Source: 02-FULL-45-11b sp041663485
GTDB lineage: Bacteria > Patescibacteriota > Patescibacteriia > Buchananbacterales > UBA6539
Assembly (NCBI GenBank): GCA_041663485.1
Contig: JBAYMO010000023.1
Location: 1 to 24,449, forward strand
DNA: 24,449 bases
Direction: 5' to 3'
The position numbers were made by a program, and so were the translations under genes. Below the pieces are notes generated by a model. That model ran no database searches. It was not told where the DNA came from and was given only the letters and a program-made list of their open reading frames with translations. Shown in pieces: positions 1 to 6,504 of the stretch (its first letter is position 1; each line of letters starts with the position of its first letter).

Positions 1-89
1 GTGGTTAGGCTCAACATAGCGCGAAAAGCTCAAACCATTAAAACTTTATAATTTGGATGTTTGAAACGATAGGCTCTTTAGACCCTGGT

Positions 90-165
90 AAAAAGGCTTG
101 GTGGATAGGCTTTATCCACAAGATAGAGCGACGGCGCTTGGAAGCGACGGCGCAAAGCCTTTTTT
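90..165 (+). terminator. Branched inverted repeat with T tract, terminator-like
   Basis: A 10-bp perfect outer stem joins AAAAAGGCTT (90-99) to AAGCCTTTTT (155-164) and ends in a T run. Inside it are a 7-bp hairpin, GTGGATA (101-107) with TATCCAC (113-119), and two direct copies of GCGACGGCGC (128-137 and 144-153). It could end a plus-strand transcript entering from outside the window. I do not recognise the RNA in positions 1-90. Confidence 0.4.
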
Positions 166-208
166 AAAAAAATTATCTTACTTTTCAGGGGAAACGTAAG
201 ATAATTTT
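166..208 (-). terminator. Rho-independent terminator of the minus-strand operon
   Basis: Positions 169-181 and 196-208 form a 13-bp perfect stem (AAAATTATCTTAC with GTAAGATAATTTT), extended inward by TTTC/GAAA. Read on the minus strand, the stem is followed directly by a run of T. It lies downstream of the 1849-319 operon. A second palindrome (239-261) lies between the operon and this hairpin. Confidence 0.6.
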
Positions 209-231
209 CAAGCAGCAGCTTTAACTTTTCT

Positions 232-261
232 GCTTTGCGCCGTCGCAATAATTGCGACGGC
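232..261. repeat. GCGACGGC palindrome, also paired to an upstream copy
   Basis: GCCGTCGCAAT (239-249) and ATTGCGACGGC (251-261) form an 11-bp perfect palindrome. In addition, 232-246 (GCTTTGCGCCGTCGC) is the exact reverse complement of 144-158, so two mutually exclusive folds are possible. The same GACGGCGC core recurs at 1856-1881 on the other side of the neighbouring operon. Confidence 0.7.
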
Positions 262-318
262 TTATTTACTAAAATAATTTTATCATTTTAACTGAGAGTG
301 TCAAGGGGTTTTAAAATA

Positions 319-924
319 TTAATCCTTTTTAATAAACTTTTGATATTGTTCATCCTGATCAATCATTTGTTCAATTTTTTCGCGCAAAAAATCCGCTTTG
401 GCAATTTTAGTATTATGAGTTTTAAAATACAAATATCTTTCAATGCGCGGCGTGATGCGTAAAGTAAACTTAATATTCGGTAATTCCCCTCCCTGGCCGC
501 CCTCGATTTTTTGCAAAAATGACAAAACCAGATTGGATAAAGTTTTGTCGGAATAATTTTGCAGATCAATCAAGCCGCCGGTAGTTTTATCTTTTTGCAA
601 GTGTTGCAAATTTTTATCAATGCCGCGGCCCCTTTCCGTCAAATATAAAATGGGAATTTTATGGGTCAAAGCAAAGGCAAAAAGATAGCCGGTCTCCGGC
701 AATGCATAACTGCCTTCCACGATTAAGCCATCCATTTTCTCCAAAAGCACCTCCCCGGCCTGGTCGAATTTTTCCAAGTCCTGATTGGAAAAACCCGATA
801 AGTTTTTGTCCACCAAATTGCTCATAACCAAAACTCCCGCCTCGCTTAAAATCGCAATGATGTCAGAAAATCTTTTCTGAAACTTCTCTTCGGCTTGATT
901 GTTAGCGGCAAAATATAAACGCAT
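319..924 (-). CDS. Nucleoside 2-deoxyribosyltransferase-like protein with C-terminal ribbon-helix-helix-like segment
   Basis: This 201-residue protein begins MRLYFAAN, the first strand typical of nucleoside 2-deoxyribosyltransferase/MTH538-like Rossmann folds. Around residues 65-85 it has D65 and the stretch SYALPETGYLFAFAL, which resembles the family segment carrying the catalytic glutamate (E77 here). Residues 40-60 and 100-148 look helical and linker-like. Residues 150-190 (KFTLRITPRIERYLYF, then a second helix ending EKIEQMI) have the strand-helix-helix pattern of a ribbon-helix-helix dimerisation or DNA-binding unit. That fusion is inferred from pattern only. The start lies 1 bp after the stop of the upstream asparaginase-like gene, so the two are almost certainly cotranscribed and translationally coupled. 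No SD precedes it. A nucleotide-salvage or nucleotide-sensing role is possible, but activity is unproven. Confidence 0.6.
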   Translation of the reverse strand: MRLYFAANNQAEEKFQKRFSDIIAILSEAGVLVMSNLVDKNLSGFSNQDLEKFDQAGEVLLEKMDGLIVEGSYALPETGYLFAFALTHKIPILYLTERGRGIDKNLQHLQKDKTTGGLIDLQNYSDKTLSNLVLSFLQKIEGGQGGELPNIKFTLRITPRIERYLYFKTHNTKIAKADFLREKIEQMIDQDEQYQKFIKKD

Positions 925-925
925 A

Positions 926-1849
926 CTAAATTAATTTTTCCCCGGTTAAATTCTGATTCATCAGTTCGGTGATTTCACTGAATTTCTGGGTCTGGTTCAA
1001 AAGCCACATAAATTTTATCACTGACACTTCCCAGGTTAAATCAACGACGTTAATCACATTTTTTCCCAGGTTTTTCGGGGTTAATTTTAATCCCCAAACT
1101 AAAACCGGCACATCAGCCGCCAGTTTATTCAAAAAGAAAACCAGATCAGTGGGTAGATTTTGATTGCGACTGGCATCAATAATTATGGCTTGTTTTTTAT
1201 TCAAACGTTCGGCCAAATTTTTTAAATCCAAAAACGGCGTCAATTCGATAATGGCGATATTTTTGTTCAAAACGATCGGATTATTTTTTTTGCTTTTGCC
1301 GCGCGTTAAAAGCTTGTCAAAAATTCTAATGGAAAAATCAATGCGGCCTAAAATACCGGACGCCGGAGCGCTGAATAAATTCAAAGTTTCATCATAGGTT
1401 CTTACCGATTGGCTAGCCCGCAGCAAACGATTACCAAACATCAAGCAAACTTCGTTCAGTTCTGACTTGGCCGCCTGAATGGCGTTAATTAAATTGGCTT
1501 TAATTTCTAACTGCTTAATGTCGTCTGGTCTGGCCTGTCCGCCGGTAAAAATTATTGGAACAAAAGGGTTCGGCAGTAAAAAATTCAAAACCGCGGCCGT
1601 GTAAAGCAAATTGTCCAAGCCGTGCAAAATAACAAAACCGCGCGCCGTCTCCTTGCGCTTGATTATTTCCTGCGTTAGTTTAAGCCAATCATCAACCGTG
1701 ATCTCGGCTGAAAATTTATCAAATAAAAAAATCGGCTCAACCTCCGCTAAAAAATTAAGCTCAGGCATTTTCTGCAAAATATCCTGTCGGCTGAGGCCGG
1801 GAATGACCGAAGCCGCAATCAAATAAATTTTCTTGGTAGCTTTAGGCAT
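926..1849 (-). CDS. Asparaginase-like protein lacking canonical catalytic residues
   Basis: This 307-residue protein has the architecture of type I/II L-asparaginases. The segment DKFSAEITVDDW (44-55) matches the family pattern D-S-x-x-T-P-E-D-W. GFVILHGLDNLLYTAAVLNF (71-90) matches the HGTDTMEETA motif, and FTGGQARP (101-108) matches the TGA-x-RP motif. RASQSVRTYDETLNLF (144-159) matches the region holding the catalytic lysine. The key residues differ: the N-terminal GTGGTI glycine/threonine motif is AASVIPGLS, the HGTD threonine is Leu77, and the usual Lys is replaced. Hydrolysis by the usual mechanism therefore looks unlikely, and a binding or regulatory pseudoenzyme is plausible. It is the first gene of a two-gene operon. 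No SD is visible, and the start is the first in-frame ATG. Confidence 0.65.
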   Translation of the reverse strand: MPKATKKIYLIAASVIPGLSRQDILQKMPELNFLAEVEPIFLFDKFSAEITVDDWLKLTQEIIKRKETARGFVILHGLDNLLYTAAVLNFLLPNPFVPIIFTGGQARPDDIKQLEIKANLINAIQAAKSELNEVCLMFGNRLLRASQSVRTYDETLNLFSAPASGILGRIDFSIRIFDKLLTRGKSKKNNPIVLNKNIAIIELTPFLDLKNLAERLNKKQAIIIDASRNQNLPTDLVFFLNKLAADVPVLVWGLKLTPKNLGKNVINVVDLTWEVSVIKFMWLLNQTQKFSEITELMNQNLTGEKLI

Positions 1850-1855
1850 AAATTT

Positions 1856-1881
1856 GCGCCGTCGAGAATTTTGGCGCCGTC
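1856..1881. repeat. Two direct GCGCCGTC copies upstream of the asparaginase-like gene
   Basis: GCGCCGTC occurs at 1856-1863 and 1874-1881. This is the reverse complement of the GACGGCGC pair at 130-137 and 146-153, so short repeats in opposite orientation bracket the 319-1849 operon. They could be part of a dispersed palindromic repeat family. Confidence 0.5.
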
Positions 1882-1912
1882 TATTTTATATATCTTATAT
1901 TATACTCCAAGT

Positions 1913-1950
1913 TCAATAAAAAAAACAACGCCTGTCAAAGCGGCGCCAAA
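1913..1950 (-). terminator. Weak terminator after the pyrophosphatase-like gene
   Basis: On the minus strand, GCGCC and GGCGT can form a short stem (one G-U pair) with a 9-nt loop. It is followed by TTG and a run of eight T. The T tract is good but the stem is short. Confidence 0.4.
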
Positions 1951-1992
1951 AGAAATCCGACTGGATATTTTTTAATTTATAATATTGCCAAA

Positions 1993-2337
1993 TTAACGAA
2001 TAATGACGGATTTAAAAAATTTTTCCTGAAAATCGGTTAATCGGCGGATTTCATCATCCGAAAAATCTCGGCCATCGCTGACTAAAAGTTTAATCTCATC
2101 CCCTTCGCGTTCAATGACCGCGATCACCTCGCCCTCAAATTCAGCTAGTGGCTCAGTCGGACCCAAAACATAAGCATCAATTTCTTCGTGGTCAATTTCG
2201 CTGATGGTGTTTGGGACAAAACCATAATTAACCGGATAAATCATATCTTCATATTTGGGATGAACGGTTCCTAAGGCCCGGTCAATCAAAACTTTGACCT
2301 TTTTTCTTAACCAAACTTTTGATTCCGATTCATTCAT
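1993..2337 (-). CDS. Short inorganic pyrophosphatase-like protein
   Basis: This 114-residue protein resembles family I inorganic pyrophosphatases. It has KVLIDRALGTVHPKYEDMIYPVNYGFVP (15-42), matching the family's IDR-x-x-GS-x-HP and YP-x-NYGF signatures. It also has EEIDAYVLG (51-59), matching the D-x-D-x-LDV metal-binding segment with only one of the usual aspartates clearly present. At 114 residues it is much shorter than standard bacterial PpaC/Ppa (about 170-180). It matches the length of a small subgroup annotated as pyrophosphatase in Firmicutes. The reaction would be PPi hydrolysis in the cytoplasm, but with acidic ligands missing the true substrate is uncertain. The start ATG has no SD and sits in AT-rich sequence. 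Confidence 0.65.
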   Translation of the reverse strand: MNESESKVWLRKKVKVLIDRALGTVHPKYEDMIYPVNYGFVPNTISEIDHEEIDAYVLGPTEPLAEFEGEVIAVIEREGDEIKLLVSDGRDFSDDEIRRLTDFQEKFFKSVIIR

Positions 2338-2446
2338 AATATAATTTAATATAAAAGTTAATTTTATCGACCCGGCCGCCTAAGTTAACAAAAACCCCAC
2401 ATTTTACTATCTCCAAAAAGTGGATAACTTGTGGGAAAAGATTTTT

Positions 2447-4177
2447 TTAATAAAGTTTATCGATTTGGGATTGATAATGATTTTCAATAATGTGCCGCCG
2501 TAATTTCAAAGTCGGCGTTAATTCATCTTTTTCCTGGCTGAATTCATCGGGCAATAAAACAATTTTTCTAATTCTTTCCCATTCGGCCAATTGGTTGTTA
2601 ATTTTTTCTATCCGGTCGTAAAATGTTTTTATTAGTTTCGGTTCGCTGACCAGACTGGCCGGCTCAAGCGTGGGTAAACCTAAAACCGCGGCGTTTCTTT
2701 TGATTTCTTGCCAATCGGGCACGATTACAGCCGTCAAATAACTACGGCCATCGCCCAAAACCATGGACTGGGCAAAAAATCTGTCATCATTTAAAAGCAA
2801 TTCAATTTGTTCCGGCCAAGCAATTTTGCCGTTGGACAGAGAAATCATTTCTTTTTTCCGGCCGATAATAATGAGAAAGCCCTCGCTGGATAAAAATCCC
2901 AAATCGCCGGTATGAAACCAGCCCTCGGCGTCAATCACTTCCTGGGTCATGGCCGAATTGTTGTAATAGCCGGCCATCACGTTCGGCCCGCGCACTAAAA
3001 TCTCTTTGTCCAAAGCAATTTTTATCTCCACGCCCGGTAGCTGCTGACCCACGGTACCAAATTTAATATTATTCAAACGATTGACGCTGATAATCGGCGC
3101 GGTTTCGGTCAGGCCATAGCCTTCGGTAATAACCAAACCCAGCCGCGCAAAAAATCTGGCCAATCGGTGATTTAAAGTAGCGCCACCGGAAATCGTATAC
3201 CGCAACCGGCCGCCCAGGCTTTGGCGGATTTTTTTAAAAACCAGGCGATCCGCGATATAGTGGGTAAAAGTTTTTGGTTCCTGTTTGAGGGCCCAAATAA
3301 AAATTTGATATTTTAATTTACTACCGTTTTTTACCTTATCCCAAATACTCACATGAACTTTCTCAAAAATCCGCGGCACGGCCACTAAAATCGTGGGTTT
3401 GATTTCCCGCAAATTGTTAACCAGGGTTTTCGGACTCTCCGCGTAAGCAATACAACTTCCCCGGCAAACTAATGGCGCGTAATAGCCGGCTGTTCGTTCC
3501 AAAACATGAGAAAGCGGCAAGAATGAAAGTAAAATATCCTTTTCATCAACCGCGACGGCCGTTACCGCCGCTTCAGCATCAAACATTAAATTATGATGAG
3601 TTAGCATGACGCCCTTAGGCAATGCGGTGGTGCCGGAAGTATAAATAATGCTAGCTAAATCACCGGCTTGAACCTGATCAGCCATCTCAGTCTTAATCTC
3701 TTGGCCTGAATTTAAAACTTCATTAAAACTGATGATTTTTTGGGATAAATTACCAAAATCAGTTTGGTCCAAATTGGCGTAAATTATCGCCTCCAAACCG
3801 GAAATTTCTTTGGCGACCAGCAATAATTTATTAAACTGTTCCTGACTAGAGACTAAAATCATGCGACTGCCGGAATTTTCCAAAATATGTTTAATAATAC
3901 CGGGCGAAAGCGTGGTATGAACCGGCACCACCACCGCGCCCAAACTCAAGGCCGCCAAATCCGCCATAACCCATTCCGGCCGATTCTCAGATAGAATCGC
4001 CAGCCTCTCGCCTTTTTTCAAACCCAAATTAAAAAAACCTTTGGCTAAGGTTTTGATTTTATTTTCCAATTCCGAAAAAGAAATCGAAAGATAAGCGTTT
4101 TGATGTTTGTATTTTAACGCCGAACGCCCGGGAAAAGTTTGGGCCGTTTCAAAAAATTTTTGATGAATAGTCTGCAT
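2447..4177 (-). CDS. Long-chain acyl-CoA synthetase (AMP-forming)
   Basis: This 576-residue member of the adenylate-forming superfamily activates a fatty acid with ATP to acyl-AMP and then to acyl-CoA. Visible motifs are the P-loop YTSGTTALPKGVMLTHHN (179-196), SGGATLN (330-336), YGLTETAP (354-361), TGDLG (423-427), GRKKEMISLSNGKIAWPEQIE (439-459), and a C-terminal LTPTLKLRRHII containing the family's mobile lysine. The ending, with a tyrosine and IDKLY, resembles bacterial FadD15/plant LACS-type enzymes rather than E. coli FadD. No transmembrane segment is seen, so it is probably peripheral to the inner face of the membrane. No SD is present. CPR cells usually lack full fatty acid synthesis, so it may activate scavenged lipids (inference). 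Confidence 0.9.
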   Translation of the reverse strand: MQTIHQKFFETAQTFPGRSALKYKHQNAYLSISFSELENKIKTLAKGFFNLGLKKGERLAILSENRPEWVMADLAALSLGAVVVPVHTTLSPGIIKHILENSGSRMILVSSQEQFNKLLLVAKEISGLEAIIYANLDQTDFGNLSQKIISFNEVLNSGQEIKTEMADQVQAGDLASIIYTSGTTALPKGVMLTHHNLMFDAEAAVTAVAVDEKDILLSFLPLSHVLERTAGYYAPLVCRGSCIAYAESPKTLVNNLREIKPTILVAVPRIFEKVHVSIWDKVKNGSKLKYQIFIWALKQEPKTFTHYIADRLVFKKIRQSLGGRLRYTISGGATLNHRLARFFARLGLVITEGYGLTETAPIISVNRLNNIKFGTVGQQLPGVEIKIALDKEILVRGPNVMAGYYNNSAMTQEVIDAEGWFHTGDLGFLSSEGFLIIIGRKKEMISLSNGKIAWPEQIELLLNDDRFFAQSMVLGDGRSYLTAVIVPDWQEIKRNAAVLGLPTLEPASLVSEPKLIKTFYDRIEKINNQLAEWERIRKIVLLPDEFSQEKDELTPTLKLRRHIIENHYQSQIDKLY

Positions 4178-4232
4178 ACGATTTTACAACCTAAGTCCAA
4201 GGCAAAATCGCCTGAGGTCATTATACCAAAAT

Positions 4233-4286
4233 CCGCTGTCTTGGCCTACCCATCGTCCGAAGGCGACAGGTAAGCCATGGCAGCGG
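4233..4286. repeat. Imperfect palindrome upstream of the acyl-CoA synthetase gene
   Basis: CCGCTG (4233-4238) pairs with CAGCGG (4281-4286). Inside, TGGCcTACC pairs with GGTAaGCCA with one mismatch. The result is a hairpin of about 54 nt in a gene-free stretch, resembling a REP-like dispersed palindrome. The rest of 4178-4388 shows nothing further. Confidence 0.55.
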
Positions 4287-4388
4287 AAAACTTCCTAATT
4301 GCTTACTAAAACTACCTTAACCCCCTTAATACCACAAGAGGATAGGTGGTGGATAAACTGTGCATTCAAAGTAAATAATCTATTATTG

Positions 4389-4417
4389 TTTACAAATCAC
4401 GCATTTCTCGCTATTAT
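4389..4417 (+). promoter_or_regulatory. Sigma70-like promoter for tRNA-Arg
   Basis: TTTACA (4389-4394), a 17-bp spacer, then TATTAT (4412-4417). Predicted transcription start is near 4424, about 50 nt before the tRNA. Confidence 0.55.
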
Positions 4418-4473
4418 TTCATTGTATTTGTTTGTTATTACCCCACCAATAAAAAACTTTTACTTAGCCATTT

Positions 4474-4545
4474 GCCCCCATAGTTCAACGGATAGAACAA
4501 GAGACTCCTAAGCTCTAGATCTTGGTTCAATTCCAAGTGGGGGCG
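4474..4545 (+). tRNA. tRNA-Arg (anticodon CCU)
   Basis: A full cloverleaf can be drawn. The acceptor stem is GCCCCCA (4474-4480) with TGGGGGC (4538-4544). The D stem is GTTC/GAAC. The anticodon arm is 4500-4516 with loop CTCCTAA and anticodon CCT at 4507-4509; its closing pair is an A-G mismatch. The variable loop is 4 nt. The T arm is CTTGG-TTCAATT-CCAAG (4521-4537), and G4545 is the discriminator. CCA is not encoded. The anticodon reads AGG. The leader (4458-4473) and trailer (4545-4560) are complementary over 15 of 16 positions including two G-U pairs, so the precursor would carry a long extension of the acceptor stem. Confidence 0.92.
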
Positions 4546-4649
4546 AATGCCTGAGTAAAAATTCTTAAAAGTAACTAAAGGTAGACTCGCGAATCGTTGA
4601 CTCAGGCGGATAGTTAACTTTTTATTATTTAATTTTTTTGGATACAATT

Positions 4650-4674
4650 TCTGAGTTTGGCTCAGATTTTTTTT
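4650..4674 (+). terminator. Rho-independent terminator downstream of tRNA-Arg
   Basis: TCTGAG (4650-4655), loop TTTGG, CTCAGA (4661-4666), then eight T. A separate 8-bp inverted repeat (GCCTGAGT 4549-4556, ACTCAGGC 4600-4607) lies between tRNA and terminator. It could compete with the tRNA leader/trailer helix. Confidence 0.75.
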
Positions 4675-4679
4675 AAAAT

Positions 4680-4718
4680 AAAAAAATAAGGACGAAACAG
4701 TTTACTAACAGCTCGTCC
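4680..4718 (-). terminator. Terminator of the 256-residue orphan gene
   Basis: Read on the minus strand, GGACGA (4718-4713) and TCGTCC (4695-4690) form a 6-bp stem with a long loop, followed by TTATTTTTT. Confidence 0.6.
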
Positions 4719-4742
4719 AAAACACAAAGAACATTTCATTTT

Positions 4743-5513
4743 TCAAAGTCGGTCAGCGCAAGAAATTACGTACCAATTCGCGCCGCAATCTTTTAAGTCT
4801 GCGCTGTCTAAAATAAAAGTGTCACTATCGTCGCGACTTAAAATAATCGCGCGGTTACTGTTTCGTAATTGCGAGCCAGCGGCACAAACTTGATTGTGCA
4901 ACGCCAGCTGGCTGTAGTAACCTAACGCGGTCGTTTCCGTCACTGTCAAACAATAACGGTTCAGCATATTCTGGATAACTTCTTCCAGCTCAGGCAAACT
5001 CATGTATTTGGGGCTGTGAGCCTCAACGTCAATGCACCAGTAGGCCGCATCGTTTGACGGGTGGCACAAATCCAGGATGATGTCGTCATCAAGACGATTA
5101 AGTCCCTGGTGGTTACCGTCATCAAAGATCGCCATTTGCGTGCTGGCATTCCAAAAACTTTTGCTGATTACCGGCAGCAAGGCCAGATTCAAACCGGCAA
5201 TGGACACACCGGCAATTTTGGTCACCGCCGCGTCGCGCTTGGACTCAAGCAGACCCAAGACAGTCGCAACCTGCTCGTTGGTAACCAGTCCACCGATTGC
5301 CAGCCGCCGCAGGCTCAGAGACAAACCATTAATTTGCTTATCAGCCAAAGCCAAAAGCTCTGCCCGGCCATAAGCCCGCGGCTGCTGCAGATTTTTGGAT
5401 AGCTCAAGCATTTTTAAACGCACGGCAATCATGGCCAAGTCAGCTTCATCGGGAGCCAATTGACCAAGAATGGCTATGATTTGATCAACCACGCCAACCA
5501 GCCTGTCACTCAT
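4743..5513 (-). CDS. Uncharacterised 256-residue cytoplasmic protein
   Basis: I do not recognise this family. No signal peptide or membrane helix is seen. Residues 1-120 are leucine/alanine-rich and predicted helical, and include RRLAIGGLVTNEQVATVLGLLESKRDAA. Residues 120-256 are mixed, with an acidic stretch (NRLDDDIILDLCH), scattered cysteines and several tryptophans. The SD is strong: GGAGGTG, 4 nt before the ATG. A good promoter lies upstream (TTGACA/TATATT), and there is a roughly 75-nt leader containing the palindrome GTGTTAACAC. Codon use is more balanced than in the neighbouring no-SD genes. It stands alone between two terminators, so it is a single-gene unit. Confidence 0.7.
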   Translation of the reverse strand: MSDRLVGVVDQIIAILGQLAPDEADLAMIAVRLKMLELSKNLQQPRAYGRAELLALADKQINGLSLSLRRLAIGGLVTNEQVATVLGLLESKRDAAVTKIAGVSIAGLNLALLPVISKSFWNASTQMAIFDDGNHQGLNRLDDDIILDLCHPSNDAAYWCIDVEAHSPKYMSLPELEEVIQNMLNRYCLTVTETTALGYYSQLALHNQVCAAGSQLRNSNRAIILSRDDSDTFILDSADLKDCGANWYVISCADRL

Positions 5514-5570
5514 AATTCACCTCCAATATGGAAAAATCTGTGCCACAACATCAAATCTTTCTGTTTTTTC

Positions 5571-5580
5571 GTGTTAACAC
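5571..5580. promoter_or_regulatory. Palindrome GTGTTAACAC in the leader of the 256-residue gene
   Basis: A perfect 10-bp palindrome about 10-20 nt downstream of the predicted start of transcription for the minus-strand gene. It could be an operator half-pair, but chance occurrence is possible. Confidence 0.3.
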
Positions 5581-5595
5581 CCCAATCAGCATTAT

Positions 5596-5623
5596 AATAT
5601 AGTATTTATTTGCTTTATGTCAA
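5596..5623 (-). promoter_or_regulatory. Promoter of the 256-residue gene
   Basis: On the minus strand, TTGACA (5623-5618), a 16-bp spacer, then TATATT (5601-5596). Confidence 0.65.
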
Positions 5624-5750
5624 AATCCCACGCCATTTACTTTATTCTAATACCACCAGTACAAATTTTGATCTGAGCTTTAAATTTTCTAATTTTTAGT
5701 AATTAACAATCTAAAAAATGGCTTAATTAAGCACATACTTTGATGATTGC

Positions 5751-5811
5751 TTGACTAATACATCTAAATATGCTATATTATATCGTTACCTGGGCAATAA
5801 CGTTCGGGTAA
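5751..5811 (+). promoter_or_regulatory. Extended -10 promoter and leader hairpin of the 166-residue gene
   Basis: TTGACT (5751-5756), a 17-bp spacer ending TGC, then TATATT (5774-5779), giving an extended -10 TGCTATATT. The leader can fold as CGTTA (5784-5788) with TAACG (5798-5802), or alternatively as TTACC (5786-5790) with GGTAA (5807-5811). These two folds are mutually exclusive and lie just upstream of the SD. Confidence 0.7.
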
Positions 5812-5831
5812 AACAATAAGGGAGGGTGGAT

Positions 5832-6332
5832 ATGAAACTCCATCAGGCGATTCTAATGCTGGACGGCGAACAAATCACGAGCGGCGACCTCGCGCAATAC
5901 AAAGACGAGAGCGCCGGGCACCGGATGCGTCCCGAGGTCTTCGCTAAGATTTCGGATCGGGATGCGCTTCTGGCGATTCTGTCAGAAGAGGCGCCGCTGA
6001 CCGTCCTGGGACAATCGCCGGGCTCAATCATTGCCGACGACGACAATGCTGCCGTGCTCGAAGCGCGGATGCAGCGCTTCGAGTATTCGATAAACGGTGT
6101 CCCTGGGTTCACGGCCTTCGGGGTGCACCTGACACCGTTGTCCGGCCGCGTACAGATGGTAAGCGTCCACGACGACATTACCATAAAGGGATTCATGGCC
6201 AATCCTGGCCAAATCCTGATGGACCTAGGCGACGACCGGCTCCGGCTCGTGATCTATTTTGGGTCGCAAGAGCAGCCCACCGGGATCCAGCCGCCTGCCG
6301 GCTACCGGCCCACCAGGCAAATCGCCAAATAA
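5832..6332 (+). CDS. Uncharacterised 166-residue protein
   Basis: I do not recognise this family. The product has 166 residues from the ATG at 5832. That start is chosen over the in-frame GTG at 5826 because GGGAGG (5820-5825) then lies 6 nt upstream of the ATG, whereas the GTG would abut the SD. The protein is acidic in the N-terminal half. It has RMQRFEYSINGVPGFTAFGVHLTPLSGRVQMVSVHDDITIKGFM in the middle, suggestive of beta strands, and a proline-rich basic tail. No signal peptide or membrane helix is seen. Its codons are noticeably more GC-rich than anything around it. It has its own promoter and terminator, so it is monocistronic. Function unknown. Confidence 0.7.
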   Translation: MKLHQAILMLDGEQITSGDLAQYKDESAGHRMRPEVFAKISDRDALLAILSEEAPLTVLGQSPGSIIADDDNAAVLEARMQRFEYSINGVPGFTAFGVHLTPLSGRVQMVSVHDDITIKGFMANPGQILMDLGDDRLRLVIYFGSQEQPTGIQPPAGYRPTRQIAK

Positions 6333-6348
6333 TCCACCCGACCACCAT

Positions 6349-6380
6349 GCGCCCGCAAAATAACCAATATGCGGGCGCTT
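6349..6380 (+). terminator. Terminator of the 166-residue gene
   Basis: GCGCCCGCA (6349-6357) and TGCGGGCGC (6370-6378) form a perfect 9-bp stem with a 12-nt loop. The following T tract is weak. Confidence 0.65.
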
Positions 6381-6504
6381 CACTTTACCCAAAATACTTA
6401 AAATATTTTATTTAATTCTCTTGAAAAAATTACTAAAATAAATTATTATTAACTCATTATAATTATAAATAATTCGATTCTAATAATTACCTTTGCTCAC
6501 GATT

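Noticed and set aside
1..51. A 16-codon open frame entering from the left edge and ending TAA at 49-51
   Set aside because: Too short to recognise. It could be the C-terminus of a gene outside the window but nothing supports it.
112..120. Perfect DnaA box TTATCCACA
   Set aside because: It is one arm of a local hairpin (GTGGATA/TATCCAC) and has no neighbouring boxes, so it is better explained by structure. AGTGGATAA near 2413 is likewise isolated.
4438..4647. Minus-strand open frame of 69 codons
   Set aside because: It is antisense to tRNA-Arg(CCU) and its flanks.
5826..5831. GTG start for the 166-residue gene
   Set aside because: It directly abuts the SD. The ATG at 5832 has correct spacing.
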